A stretch of DNA of 64,000 nucleotides from Eubacteriales bacterium (GCA_030537525.1 JAUNVU010000003.1:1-64000); one strand, 5' to 3'; shown: positions 48,221-57,037, counted from the first letter of the stretch. Translations and numbers: made by a program. The notes: generated by a model from the sequence alone, not told the origin.

Positions 48221-48248
48221 GAGGGAGCAGTCGCCAGACTACTCCCTC
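48221..48248 (-). terminator. Terminator after dps
   Basis: A 12-position stem with one mismatch (GAGGGAGCAGTC against GACTACTCCCTC) and loop GCCA; on the minus strand it is followed by AGCTTTTG, so the T-run is weak. Confidence 0.6.
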
Positions 48249-48300
48249 TAAACCTTACTTAGATGCTACTTGGCCCCGAAGGGCCAGTGAATGAGCGGAA

Positions 48301-48756
48301 TTACTTGGTGGACATGGCGCGCAGGAACCAGATGCGCTTATTGAAGACATCAACTTGGTCTTCAATCATGGCGACGGCGGAGAACCAATCTTCTTCATCA
48401 CTCAAGCTTCTGATCTCAGTGGCCTTGTCACGGAGGTATTCGAGATCCTCTAGGATGATCTTCAGACCTTCATGGCATTCGAATGGACGTGGCTCGATTT
48501 CCTTGATGGTGGCGAGTTCGAGATATTCTTTCAGGGTTGAAGCTGGGGTAATTTCAAACTTCACGAGATGCTCTGCAACCTGATCCATGAATTCTAGAGT
48601 TTCCTCAAAAATTTCTTCGGTGTACATGTGAACACGGTAGAAGTCGCTACCAACAGCGTTCCAGTGGATATTGTAGACTTTAAAAGACATTACAGCGAGA
48701 TCTGCAATGTATTCATTAAATTTCTTTGTCGTCTGGTCATTAAATTTCTTGCTCAT
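48301..48756 (-). CDS. dps: Dps-family ferritin-like protein
   Basis: 151 residues. The Dps pattern is YNIHWNAVGSDFYRVHMYTEEIFEETLEFMDQVAEHL, with His, Asp and Glu ligands of the inter-subunit ferroxidase site. Dps forms a 12-subunit shell that oxidises Fe(II) with H2O2 and shields DNA. I chose ATG 48756, behind AAAGGAAA. Promoter on the minus strand: TTGCCA, 16 bases, TAGACT with extended TG. Divergent from the NADH oxidase gene, with a PerR-like box between them. Confidence 0.9.
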   Translation of the reverse strand: MSKKFNDQTTKKFNEYIADLAVMSFKVYNIHWNAVGSDFYRVHMYTEEIFEETLEFMDQVAEHLVKFEITPASTLKEYLELATIKEIEPRPFECHEGLKIILEDLEYLRDKATEIRSLSDEEDWFSAVAMIEDQVDVFNKRIWFLRAMSTK

Positions 48757-48861
48757 AATATTTCCTTTCACTCACTTGTTATTTGCTGTCTATGACAGTC
48801 AAACTTAGTCTAACACTTCAAAAATACATGGCAAGTATTGTCATGATAGATAACGCAAGTT

Positions 48862-48897
48862 ACAGAAATTAGAATGGTTCTAAAAATTCTGTAGAAT
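48862..48897. promoter_or_regulatory. PerR-like box overlapping the nox promoter
   Basis: TTAGAATGGTTCTAA (48869-48883) matches the PerR consensus TTAGAATNATTCTAA at all but one defined position. It is nested in a wider dyad ACAGAA...TTCTGT (48862-48892). A promoter fits TTAGAA (48869-48874), 17 bases, TAGAAT (48892-48897), so the box covers the -35. It lies between dps and nox. Confidence 0.65.
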
Positions 48898-48996
48898 GAA
48901 TCTCGGGGTCAGTACAGATATACTTATATTTAGGGTCTCTACTGAGCAAATATATGAAAATAATTAGCTGACCCATAATGAGAAGGGAGTAATACA

Positions 48997-50349
48997 ATGA
49001 AAGTTATTGTTATCGGTTCATCACACGCTGGCTATGAAGCATTAGAAGAAATGCTCCAGTCAGGCAAGGATTATCAATTACAGTGGTACGAGCAGGGGGA
49101 CTATCTCTCGTTCATGTCTTGAGGTATGCATCTGTACCTGGAAGGTACGGTCAAAGATGTCGATACCATTCGCTATAGTTCTGCAGACTCTATGCGCAAG
49201 CGCGGCGTAGAAGTTTTCCCAGAAACTGAATTATTAGAAGTTTTACCAGCAGAGCATGCCATTAGAGTGCGTGATTTGAAATCTGGTGAAGAGCGCAAAG
49301 AAAATTACGATAAATTAATTCTCGGCCTAGGTATGGCACCAAATATCTTGCCACTACCCGGCCTGGATCTGGAGGGTGTAGAACTCTTCGGCGGTCGCGA
49401 CCAAGCCGTTTTACTAGAGAAATTAGAGCATAGTCCAGAAGTAGAAAATGTCGTCATCCTGGGTGGTGGTTACATTGCTCTGGAAGCTGCCATGTGCTTC
49501 AACAAGGCTGGCAAGAAGGTAACTATGCTGAATCGAGCAGAACGCCTAATTGACACCCATCTAGATAAAGAATTGACAGATATTTTGACTGCAGAAATCG
49601 AGCAGCAGGGTATTAAATTCTTGCCCAATGTCAATGTCACCGAAATCGAGGGCAAGGATGGCAAGGTTTCAGTAGTCAAGACAGAGCAAGGCGACTTCTT
49701 AGCAGATCTAGTACTGACCTGTGTTGGCAACCATCCAAATACCGAGATTCTCAAGGGTACTCTGGATATGGATGAGCGTGGTTTCATCAAGGTTGACGAG
49801 TATCAGGAGACCTCAGCGAAGGATGTCTTCGCAGCTGGTGGCTCTACTCAAATGATTTTCAATCCAATTGACGGCAAGCTCAATATCGACCTCGCCACCA
49901 ATGCCAGAAAACAGGGTAGAGTAGCTGCCAAGAACCTCGAAGAGAAGCATTTCCCATACACTGGTATGCAGGGAACTTCAGCTCTCAAGGTCTACGATTA
50001 CTACTTCTCAAGCACTGGTCTGACAGCCATGGCCGCTGAGCGCCTGGGTGTCAACTTCGGTCAAGTCTATCTTGAAACTCTGGCTCTTGACGAATATCTC
50101 CCTGAAGAGATGAACGCCAAGGTCTATGCCAAGCTCGTCTACAATAAGGACAATAAGCGAGTAATTGGTGCTCAGATCCTCTCTAAGCACGATCTGACGG
50201 GTCTCATGCAAGCTGTTTCCATGGCAATTAAGGGCAAGCTGACTTATGAAGATATCGCCTTTGGCGACTTCTTCTTCCAGCCACTGTTCAACCGTCCCTG
50301 GAACGTGCTCAATGAACTGGGCTTGAAGGCGATGAAAGAAGAAGCCTAG
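48997..50349 (+). CDS. nox: NADH oxidase/peroxidase-type flavoenzyme with in-frame TGA (selenocysteine) at residue 42
   Basis: The full frame has 450 codons with one internal TGA at codon 42 (49120-49122). Upstream: [16 protein letters not shown], the FAD-binding fold with the family's His10, then YLSFMS. After the [11 protein letters not shown], the segment that follows the redox cysteine (SFLSCGMxLYLxG) in NADH oxidases and peroxidases. Downstream: FAD segment [12 protein letters not shown] fold [14 protein letters not shown] (about 152-165), the AAGGS FAD site, and the dimer domain ending [19 protein letters not shown]. In the family Cys42 is oxidised to a sulfenic acid during O2 or H2O2 reduction. 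I read U42 as selenocysteine. Ribosome binding site AAGGGAG before ATG 48997. Without readthrough only 41 residues are made. Confidence 0.85.
49123..49167 (+). promoter_or_regulatory. Candidate bacterial SECIS hairpin
   Basis: Directly after the TGA the mRNA can fold into three stacked stems: GGTAT/ATACC (49123-49127 with 49163-49167), CATCT/AGATG (49129-49133 with 49155-49159) and GTACC/GGTAC (49134-49138 with 49144-49148). The apical loop is TGGAA, 16 bases after the TGA, with a G in its first two positions; a six-base bulge separates the upper stems. This meets the published bacterial SECIS rules as I know them. Confidence 0.75.
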
Positions 50350-50375
50350 TTTCTGAACGAAGAAAGAGCTTAATT

Positions 50376-50405
50376 AAGGGCTGTTCCACTTGTGGAGCAG
50401 CCCTT
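50376..50405. terminator. Bidirectional terminator between nox and nhaC
   Basis: An 8-bp outer stem AAGGGCTG/CAGCCCTT and an inner TCCAC/GTGGA stem lie between convergent genes, with T-rich flanks on both strands. Confidence 0.8.
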
Positions 50406-50434
50406 ATTTGCGGTTAAACGGCTAGATTAAAAAT

Positions 50435-51994
50435 CTAGATGACATCCTCTTTTTCAGGGAGCTCGGCTCGCAAGCTGACAATGGGTTCTTTCGGAGTGCC
50501 AAAATTGGGCAAAAAGCGGTCAAGATTGGTCAAGGTCAAAAAGAGCAGGGAGAAGACAGAGATCATTGCCATGTAGTTATAGCGAACCATAGAGGCGAAG
50601 TTAAATTCAGCCAGAGGATAGATCATGGCCGAGACTGAGAGGAAGTAGTGCACGAAGACATGCCAGGGGATGAACTGTGAGCCGAAGATGCCGAGTGCAG
50701 AACTGAAGGTGGCGTTGCGGAAACGCAGCTTCTCTTTCTCAGCCTCGGGGCCGATTACGGAATCTTCAGTAATGTCACGGACGATTGGCCCGATAGTGAC
50801 AATTTGTGCCATCTCGTCCGCTAGGGCGGCATTTCCGAGGAAGCTCATCATGCCGTTCCAGAACATCAAATGTGAGACCTTGCGACTCAGCTTATAGCTG
50901 AGGCGAGAGAGTGGTCTAAAGGCATCCATCTTCGCCATGACGCCGCCAAAGGCGCCAACCCAAGCCATCATGATGATGACCCAGGAGCCGGCTGAGGAGA
51001 AGCCGTTTTTCAGAAGTTCGAGGAAGGTTGAGGTATTGGTAATGGTACCGGCGAAGAGGCCGAGGATGTAAGCTGAGATAATTCCGCTGACCAGGCAGAG
51101 TAGGGTGGGGACCTTGAGAAAGGCCGCCGTGATGACTATGAGAATTGGCAAAATCATGTAGAGCGGTACACCGACCTCGACTTGGCGCAGTAAGAGGACA
51201 GCTGCAGGCCGCTCTTCAGCTAGTACGGCCCAGGTATCTGCAGGTATGGAGGCAATGGCGCTACTTCCATCGACTGGAGCATTGTTTAGGCTAAGGGAGG
51301 CGATGAAGAAGCAGATGGCTGTCAAGACAAGACAGCTTGTGGCCCAGGCCCATTGATTGCGCAGGCGGTCAGTAATTTCAACGCGGTGTATACCAGAGCT
51401 GACGACGGTATTGTCAGAAATCAAGCCGAGATTGTCGCCAAAGCATGAGCCGCCAGCGACTGCTGCCATGGTCAGGTGAATATTGCCGCCAGTGATATGG
51501 GCCAGCCAGATAAAGATTGGCGCAGTAGCGGCAAAAGTACCCCAGGAAGTACCCGTAGCCAGAGATAGCAGGGAACTGACGAGGAAGGCGACAATCGCCA
51601 CGGTACGGGCAGAAAGCCCCAGTCTAAGGCTCAAGCTGATAATACTGGCACCGACTCCAGAGGCCATGAAAACGTCTGCCATGGCGTAGGCCATCATCAG
51701 GATGAAGAAGACTAATTGCATCTCCTTGACATTGTCGATAGCAGCAGTAATCGATCGATTGACGGAAATACCCGAGCTAAGCCAGGCGACAATACAGGCA
51801 AGAATGGTTGCCAGGGGTGCAATTATGAGAATGTCGAGAGAGAATCCAAAGAATTCACTTAAGACGGGAATATTGGAAATCATCATTAGACCAGCGAGGA
51901 AGAGCACTGGTGTCAATTTTATAAATGCGCGCAGTCTAGGTCTGTCCTTGGCAATCCAGCGAGCCCAACGATAGCGATTATATTTGTCTGCCAT
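50435..51994 (-). CDS. nhaC: NhaC-family Na+/H+ antiporter
   Basis: 519 residues with about 11-12 membrane segments. Family blocks: LATGTSWGTFAATAPI, AAVAGGSCFGDNLGLISDNTVVSS (with the conserved Asp residues for cation transport) and WVIIMMAWVGAFGGVMAKM. It exchanges sodium (or an amine or organic acid in some relatives) for protons. I chose ATG 51994, 5 bases after AGAGG. Single gene with its own terminator. Confidence 0.88.
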   Translation of the reverse strand: MADKYNRYRWARWIAKDRPRLRAFIKLTPVLFLAGLMMISNIPVLSEFFGFSLDILIIAPLATILACIVAWLSSGISVNRSITAAIDNVKEMQLVFFILMMAYAMADVFMASGVGASIISLSLRLGLSARTVAIVAFLVSSLLSLATGTSWGTFAATAPIFIWLAHITGGNIHLTMAAVAGGSCFGDNLGLISDNTVVSSGIHRVEITDRLRNQWAWATSCLVLTAICFFIASLSLNNAPVDGSSAIASIPADTWAVLAEERPAAVLLLRQVEVGVPLYMILPILIVITAAFLKVPTLLCLVSGIISAYILGLFAGTITNTSTFLELLKNGFSSAGSWVIIMMAWVGAFGGVMAKMDAFRPLSRLSYKLSRKVSHLMFWNGMMSFLGNAALADEMAQIVTIGPIVRDITEDSVIGPEAEKEKLRFRNATFSSALGIFGSQFIPWHVFVHYFLSVSAMIYPLAEFNFASMVRYNYMAMISVFSLLFLTLTNLDRFLPNFGTPKEPIVSLRAELPEKEDVI

Positions 51995-52130
51995 ATGCAC
52001 CTCTGTATATGCTTATGGCTAGATAATAAGCTATGCAATTTCAAGGAGCAAGAAATTCGTAACATTATATTAAGATTCAGACAAAACTATGACTATGACG
52101 TAAACTGGGTTTCAGAAAAGAGGTTTAGTG

Positions 52131-53300
52131 ATGTTCAAGCAAATTATCCACCAACCAGGGCGCGAATTGGAAGCGCAAGCGCTCGGTGAAAACGAACTGA
52201 TCAGTTACCGCCTAGACTGCGGTAACAGCTATATAGAGGTTGCCAACTTTGGCGCAAGTCTCAGAAAGTTCTTCTACGGCGGCATTGAAGCCGTCCTCAA
52301 TTATGACAACCCCTTCACCCCACTGACCGAGGCGAAAAACTACTTTGGTGCCGTGCTCGTGCCCTTTGCCGGCCGCGTCAAAATAGCTGATGAGATCATC
52401 TTGCACAGTGGTCCAGCGGGAGGAGCCAGGCGCTATTGGAACTTGCTGAAGCATGACGACGAGAGCTTCACTCTCGGCTTGGATATTGCGGACCAGGAGG
52501 ATGGTTTTCCTGGCAATCGCCACTTCGAGGTGGAATATCGCCTGGCCAAGCCAGGTGAGTTGGAAATCGTCATGACGGCAGAAAGTGATAGAGAAACTTA
52601 CGTCAATATGGGCTTCCACCCCTATTTCAACCTCTCTAAATATCCCGACATTGTCTTGCAGGAGTTGAAACTACACGCCACAGAGGTCTATTTGCCTGAC
52701 GGCGATTTGCTCCCGCTCTTTGACTGCCCTGAGCAATGTGAAAATACCTTATTAGACTTCACGACTAAGGCAGGGCGCGTCCTCCATCGGAGCTTGAAGC
52801 CAGCCAGGTCAAGAGCTTGCGAAATTACTGATGAGAGCTCAAGAGCACTGCTCTCCTCGCTGCAGTCTGTGGCAGGTATTGACCACTACTTCTTCAATCG
52901 CCAGAATCTCGAGGCCCTAGTTGCTGGAAAGAAATTAGAATTGACAAAACTTGCCGAATTATTCGCTCCTGATACAGAAGCCAAATTGGAAGTCTATGCG
53001 GATACACCAGGTCTACAGGTCTATACCGCTCAACACTGCACCAATGTTCTCCCTGGCGGCAATCCGCTTCCGCTGACGGCCAATCGCCTGACAACACCTT
53101 ATTGTGGGCTAGCACTAGAGCCCCAACTGCCGCCAAACGGACCCAATGAAGCAGAGCTGAGAGCTCTTTACCGGCTTTTGCCAGCTGAAAAAAGCCAGCG
53201 CAAGCTACATTTCGTGCTCACGCCGGCTGAAAAATTATCCACGGGTCCAGATGATAATAATCTGGGGATATTAGATGATCCCTTCGATCTTATGAATTAG
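52131..53300 (+). CDS. Aldose 1-epimerase (galactose mutarotase) family protein
   Basis: 389 residues. The beta-sandwich epimerase has VPFAGRV, the catalytic His in MGFHPYFNL, the sugar-binding Asp in AGIDHYF, and the catalytic Glu in LALEPQLPP. It interconverts the alpha and beta forms of hexoses. It is longer than the usual ~340 residues by an insertion around 215-290. I chose ATG 52131 behind AGAGG (GTG 52128 is too close). The stop overlaps the convergent lipoprotein gene by 4 bases. No other galactose gene is nearby. Confidence 0.85.
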   Translation: MFKQIIHQPGRELEAQALGENELISYRLDCGNSYIEVANFGASLRKFFYGGIEAVLNYDNPFTPLTEAKNYFGAVLVPFAGRVKIADEIILHSGPAGGARRYWNLLKHDDESFTLGLDIADQEDGFPGNRHFEVEYRLAKPGELEIVMTAESDRETYVNMGFHPYFNLSKYPDIVLQELKLHATEVYLPDGDLLPLFDCPEQCENTLLDFTTKAGRVLHRSLKPARSRACEITDESSRALLSSLQSVAGIDHYFFNRQNLEALVAGKKLELTKLAELFAPDTEAKLEVYADTPGLQVYTAQHCTNVLPGGNPLPLTANRLTTPYCGLALEPQLPPNGPNEAELRALYRLLPAEKSQRKLHFVLTPAEKLSTGPDDNNLGILDDPFDLMN

Positions 53301-54898
53301 TCGAGATAGAGTCCTCGCAGGGTCTCAATGGCCTCATCGATTGGCATCTCGGCTGTGATTTCTGGCCTGTAGAGCATTTCCACTAGCAGCCAGTCCAGCT
53401 CATTGGGATATTGGACTGTGGTCCACTCTTGCTGGAAGATGCTATCGGCATATTCGTAGCTGTCATTGATTAGGCCTAGGCACTGAATGAATTCTTCTTG
53501 CAAGAGGTGACGTCGCGAATTTTTCGTATTGACGTCAGTGGCTATGCCAATTTTGGCGCTGATGGTCTCAAAGCTACTATCCCATTGGTAGAAGAAGATT
53601 CCCCATTCTGACAACATGTCAGAGCCGATGACCTCATGCATCTCCTTTAGTGGCAAGAAGTGGATGACGATGTCAGCAGTTTCATCGGCTTCTGCCTTGA
53701 GTTTGAATTCTGGCATATTGGGAATATTGTTCAATTGAGCAAGGAGATTTTCCATAGTTTCAAGGTCCCAGTCCTCGTAATCGCCAAGCATAGATACGGA
53801 AATTTCACGCTCGTTTGACCACTTGTGGACGTAGCCGTCATAGGTACTGTCAAATTCACCGTAGCCGACAACCTCTTCGAAGTATTCGAGGGCACGTTCG
53901 AAAAACTCGGGGTCGATGTCCTTGCGCTGGGCATAGAAGTCCTGCTCGATAATTTCGGCGTGACGGGGAGTGACACCAAGAGACTTCCAGAGCTCTTCAG
54001 TGCTTTCATCTGGAATATAGTCGATATTGGCTTCCTTTTCGGCCTCAAGCTCTTTTTCTGAGGGGGTGTTTTTGGCCTTGATTTCGCTGGGATCGGCACC
54101 TTCAAGATAGATTGCCTTGAGATCGGCAACGGCTTCTGTGACCAGCATATTGGGACGAATCTCGGGTCGATAATGCAGCTCCAAAATTTGTTTATCAAGC
54201 TCACTCAATTCAATAATCTCTGAATTTCTGTCTAGGGCCAGCTCTTTATTGCGGACATCATTATTCAAGAGCCCGAGCATCTGCAAGAAGGCCTTCCTTA
54301 AACCAAATTCACGTTTTTCTACCGTATCCTCTGTATTCAAGAAGATAGCAGCGTCGGTAAATTCGAAGGCAGGCTTGATACCCCAGTTGATGTACCATTG
54401 ATAGACTTGGAAATCTGTGAGCTCGAGAATTTTCTCGATTTCGGCCTTAGTCTCGTAGTAGATGACCAGGCTGTTCTTCTCGTGATCTAGCTCCTCGGCA
54501 TCTTCTTCAACCAAGATAAACTGTGGTAGACCAGGGATGCTCGTAATGTCGCTCAGCAGCTTCTCTATGGCTTCGTAATCCTCTGTGCTGGCCTTGTCGT
54601 TTACAGCCACTCTGATTTCGCTCGCAGGCCAGCGCTTGATTCTGGCAGACTGCAAGTCATCTTCAAAGCACATGGCGAGCTTCTGGTAGTAGTCGAAGAC
54701 CTCTTCAGAGATCTCTGGCTCAGCGGTCTCCTCTTCAGGGGCTACGCTTTCATCTGGGCTTATAACTTCGGCTTCTTCCTCTGGCAGCTCTAAGTCTTCT
54801 TTAGTAATTTCTTCTAAATTACAAGCAGAAAAGAGAGAAGTGAGCAATAGCAAACTTACTAATAAGAGTGCTAGAGGGGAGAAAATTTTCTTATTCAT
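53297..54898 (-). CDS. Lipoprotein with two DUF2927-like domains
   Basis: 533 residues. Lipobox FSAC (Cys26), then an acidic linker (about 30-70). Two copies of one domain follow, about 70-275 and 315-533. Each ends with the DUF2927 signature: LRKAFLQMLGLLNND...LSELDKQILELHYRPEIRPNM and LQEEFIQCLGLINDSYEYADSIF...NELDWLLVEMLYRPEITAEM. DUF2927 resembles zinc peptidases that have lost HExxH; neither copy has a His there. Extracellular, anchored, function unknown. Confidence 0.75.
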   Translation of the reverse strand: MNKKIFSPLALLLVSLLLLTSLFSACNLEEITKEDLELPEEEAEVISPDESVAPEEETAEPEISEEVFDYYQKLAMCFEDDLQSARIKRWPASEIRVAVNDKASTEDYEAIEKLLSDITSIPGLPQFILVEEDAEELDHEKNSLVIYYETKAEIEKILELTDFQVYQWYINWGIKPAFEFTDAAIFLNTEDTVEKREFGLRKAFLQMLGLLNNDVRNKELALDRNSEIIELSELDKQILELHYRPEIRPNMLVTEAVADLKAIYLEGADPSEIKAKNTPSEKELEAEKEANIDYIPDESTEELWKSLGVTPRHAEIIEQDFYAQRKDIDPEFFERALEYFEEVVGYGEFDSTYDGYVHKWSNEREISVSMLGDYEDWDLETMENLLAQLNNIPNMPEFKLKAEADETADIVIHFLPLKEMHEVIGSDMLSEWGIFFYQWDSSFETISAKIGIATDVNTKNSRRHLLQEEFIQCLGLINDSYEYADSIFQQEWTTVQYPNELDWLLVEMLYRPEITAEMPIDEAIETLRGLYLD

Positions 54899-54958
54899 GC
54901 TTTACCTGTCCTCCTGACTAAGCTTTAATATCATTCTAACAGAGCAGAAGCTAAGGCG

Positions 54959-54983
54959 TAGGCAAAAGCCTGGCTTTTGCCTA
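54959..54983. promoter_or_regulatory. 25-base palindrome in a divergent promoter region
   Basis: TAGGCAAAAGCC-T-GGCTTTTGCCTA is a perfect dyad with 12-base arms. It lies between the starts of the DUF2927 lipoprotein and the cyclophilin gene, so it may be an operator for one or both. No T-run follows, which argues against a terminator. Confidence 0.5.
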
Positions 54984-55053
54984 GAATTCCATTCCTGTAG
55001 TATCCTCAAGCTATCTAGCAGAGTTATTCTGCTTGCTAAGAAAGGTAATATTT

Positions 55054-55548
55054 ATGAATATTGAGCATCCACAAGTTGAGATCAAGATAAAAGACGGCGG
55101 CACTATGCTGCTCGAGCTGCTGCCTGAGAAGGCGCCGCTGACTGTCGATAATTTCTTAAAACTCGTCAAACAAGGTTTCTATGACGGCCTGATCTTCCAC
55201 AGGATCATCGAGGGTTTCATGATCCAAGGTGGCGACCCCTCCGGCAATGGGACGGGTGGTGCCGAAGAAAATATCAAGGGTGAATTTTCTGAAAATGGTG
55301 TCCCGAATGATTTAAGCCACGAGCGAGGTGTGATTTCCATGGCGCGGGCTATGAATCCCAACTCTGCCTCGTCTCAGTTCTTTATCTGTCATAAGAATGC
55401 GGCTTTCTTGGATGGCAAGTATGCCGCCTTTGGCAAGTTGCTAGAGGGCTTCGAGGAATTAGATCGGCTGGCTAAATTGCCAACGAATGCCAATGACTTC
55501 CCAGATGAAGCGCCAGTGATGGAAACTGTCAAAGTAATAAAGGAGTAG
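55054..55548 (+). CDS. Cyclophilin-type peptidyl-prolyl isomerase
   Basis: 164 residues, no signal peptide, so cytoplasmic. Cyclophilin motifs: VDNFLKLVKQGFYDGLIFHRIIEGFMIQGGDPSGNGTGG with the catalytic Arg, GVISMARAMNPNSASSQFFICH, and FLDGKYAAFGKLLEG. It speeds cis-trans change at proline bonds. I chose ATG 55054, 7 bases after GAAAGG; a TTG 21 bases upstream overlaps this site. Confidence 0.93.
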   Translation: MNIEHPQVEIKIKDGGTMLLELLPEKAPLTVDNFLKLVKQGFYDGLIFHRIIEGFMIQGGDPSGNGTGGAEENIKGEFSENGVPNDLSHERGVISMARAMNPNSASSQFFICHKNAAFLDGKYAAFGKLLEGFEELDRLAKLPTNANDFPDEAPVMETVKVIKE

Positions 55549-55564
55549 CAGCTGCTACTCCTTT
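55539..55564. terminator. Terminator palindrome overlapping the cyclophilin stop
   Basis: A 26-base perfect palindrome (arms AAAGGAGTAGCAG) contains the stop codon of the cyclophilin gene and ends in TTT. It lies between convergent genes and can serve both. Confidence 0.7.
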
Positions 55565-55591
55565 ATCAATCTAGTCTTGATTGCTAATTGC

Positions 55592-56941
55592 CTATCTCAT
55601 TGAACTGGCAATTCTATCCCATGGTTCTAACTTGATAGGCTCTTCGTCGAGGCCCTTCAGCCACTTCTCAGGTACGTACTTCTTGTCGACAATAGCCTCG
55701 TAGGTATATTCGAGGAACCAGGAGTGGCTCATGGAGAATGTACCCTTCTTGCCGAGGTCGTCGCCCCAGGAGTTTTCGACCTTCCAATAGAGTGGTTTGC
55801 CGTCCTCGTCCAGGTCGACGCCGGTGATGTTCATGGCGTGGGTGGCCTGGGAGTAGCCAGAGGCAAAGCGGTCTGCCTTGGTGAAGTCGCCAAGCTTCGG
55901 CAGGATGTCGTTGTAGCGGAAGAGCTTGTCGTCGAGGATGCCGAGTTTGCGGTCAATGTCCTTGCCCACGTCACAGGCGAACCAGACGGGTACGCCGTCC
56001 TTCACGGACTTCAGTACTGCTTCAGCGAGGTCTTCGATGGGCACGTTTAGTCCGCTAGCTGGTGCGGATTCGTAGACTGAGCGTGCGCTCTCGAGCTCTA
56101 GTACGCGACCATGTGGGTGGATGTCTCTGGGGTCAGAGATCAGGTTGACGCGCTTGTCGAGTTCTTCTGCGCCAATGTATTTTTCGAAGAATTCCACAGG
56201 GGTCAGTTCTTCTAGGCGCTGATATTTTTTATCCTTGTCACGGTAGGTGTAGGTGAACTTCTCTACTGGTTTACCGAGGCACTTGATGCAGATATCGTAG
56301 ACCTCTTCGAGGGCTTGATCCTTGATCTTGCGAAGTTCGCGATTGTCCTTGCCCTCGGCCTTGGCCTTGCGGATGGCCATGGCATGGGATTTCAGACGCC
56401 AGTCCATCTGCTTGGTGAACATGTAGGAATCTGCTGAGTGGAAGCTCTCAGGACCGACCGATTTGGGAATTAGGCCATACTTCTTGCAAAGTGGCACGAA
56501 ATATTCCCAGAAACCGCCGTCGTAGACAGTGGAATCCATAATGAGCTGGGTTTCACGGTCTAAGAGATCACGGTCAGCAGTTCTGATAATTTCTTCGAGG
56601 TAGGTGTTGGCCTTCTCCACCTTGTCATAGAAGTAGAGGTGGACTTCGGAGAACTCGAAAGATTCGACATTGAGCTTCTCCATGACGATTTGACGGAGGC
56701 TGTTGACGGCTGCGAAATACCAGCAGCGGCCAGACTTCTTCTGATTGGTGGGTTCGCCCTGCTTGCACTCATCGGAGAAGATGAAGCTATGCTGCTTGAC
56801 GACCTCTGGATCCATGGCTGCCTTGTCGATGCCGACGCCCATAATGGCGCTTTCAATGACGCGGTTGGCTGCGTTGTTTTCATAATCTTTTGCATAGCGC
56901 TTCAACTGTTTAGCGCTAACTTGCTTGGTTACTTCTGCCAT
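55592..56941 (-). CDS. pepC: Aminopeptidase C (bleomycin hydrolase family)
   Basis: 449 residues of the C1B papain-like family. Catalytic Cys in KKSGRCWYFAAVN, preceded by the oxyanion Gln in PTNQ; catalytic His in ATHAMNITGVDL; Asn in WKVENSWGDDLGKKG. These enzymes form cytoplasmic hexamers that trim peptides from the N-terminus. The length is normal and there is no signal peptide. Divergent from the amylase gene. Confidence 0.94.
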   Translation of the reverse strand: MAEVTKQVSAKQLKRYAKDYENNAANRVIESAIMGVGIDKAAMDPEVVKQHSFIFSDECKQGEPTNQKKSGRCWYFAAVNSLRQIVMEKLNVESFEFSEVHLYFYDKVEKANTYLEEIIRTADRDLLDRETQLIMDSTVYDGGFWEYFVPLCKKYGLIPKSVGPESFHSADSYMFTKQMDWRLKSHAMAIRKAKAEGKDNRELRKIKDQALEEVYDICIKCLGKPVEKFTYTYRDKDKKYQRLEELTPVEFFEKYIGAEELDKRVNLISDPRDIHPHGRVLELESARSVYESAPASGLNVPIEDLAEAVLKSVKDGVPVWFACDVGKDIDRKLGILDDKLFRYNDILPKLGDFTKADRFASGYSQATHAMNITGVDLDEDGKPLYWKVENSWGDDLGKKGTFSMSHSWFLEYTYEAIVDKKYVPEKWLKGLDEEPIKLEPWDRIASSMR

Positions 56942-57037
56942 AAAAGCTCCTTAAATAATTGTGATAGACATATCTTAACTGCTTTTAGAGATTTTGGCTA
57001 AGTTTGGCATTGAAAGTTACATCTTTTATCAGCGAAG

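Noticed and set aside
49120..49122. Reading the TGA as Gly or Trp under an alternative genetic code
   Set aside because: dnaA, gyrB and the amylase gene end in TGA at the expected lengths, and the position is a conserved Cys, not Gly or Trp.
49120..49122. A simple nonsense mutation (pseudogene)
   Set aside because: The rest of the frame is clean, the codon is exactly the redox Cys, and a SECIS-like hairpin follows; not fully excluded.
49126..50349. A shorter 407-residue oxidoreductase starting at the ATG just after the TGA
   Set aside because: It would lack the FAD-binding N-terminus and the redox residue, and has no ribosome binding site; a good one precedes ATG 48997.
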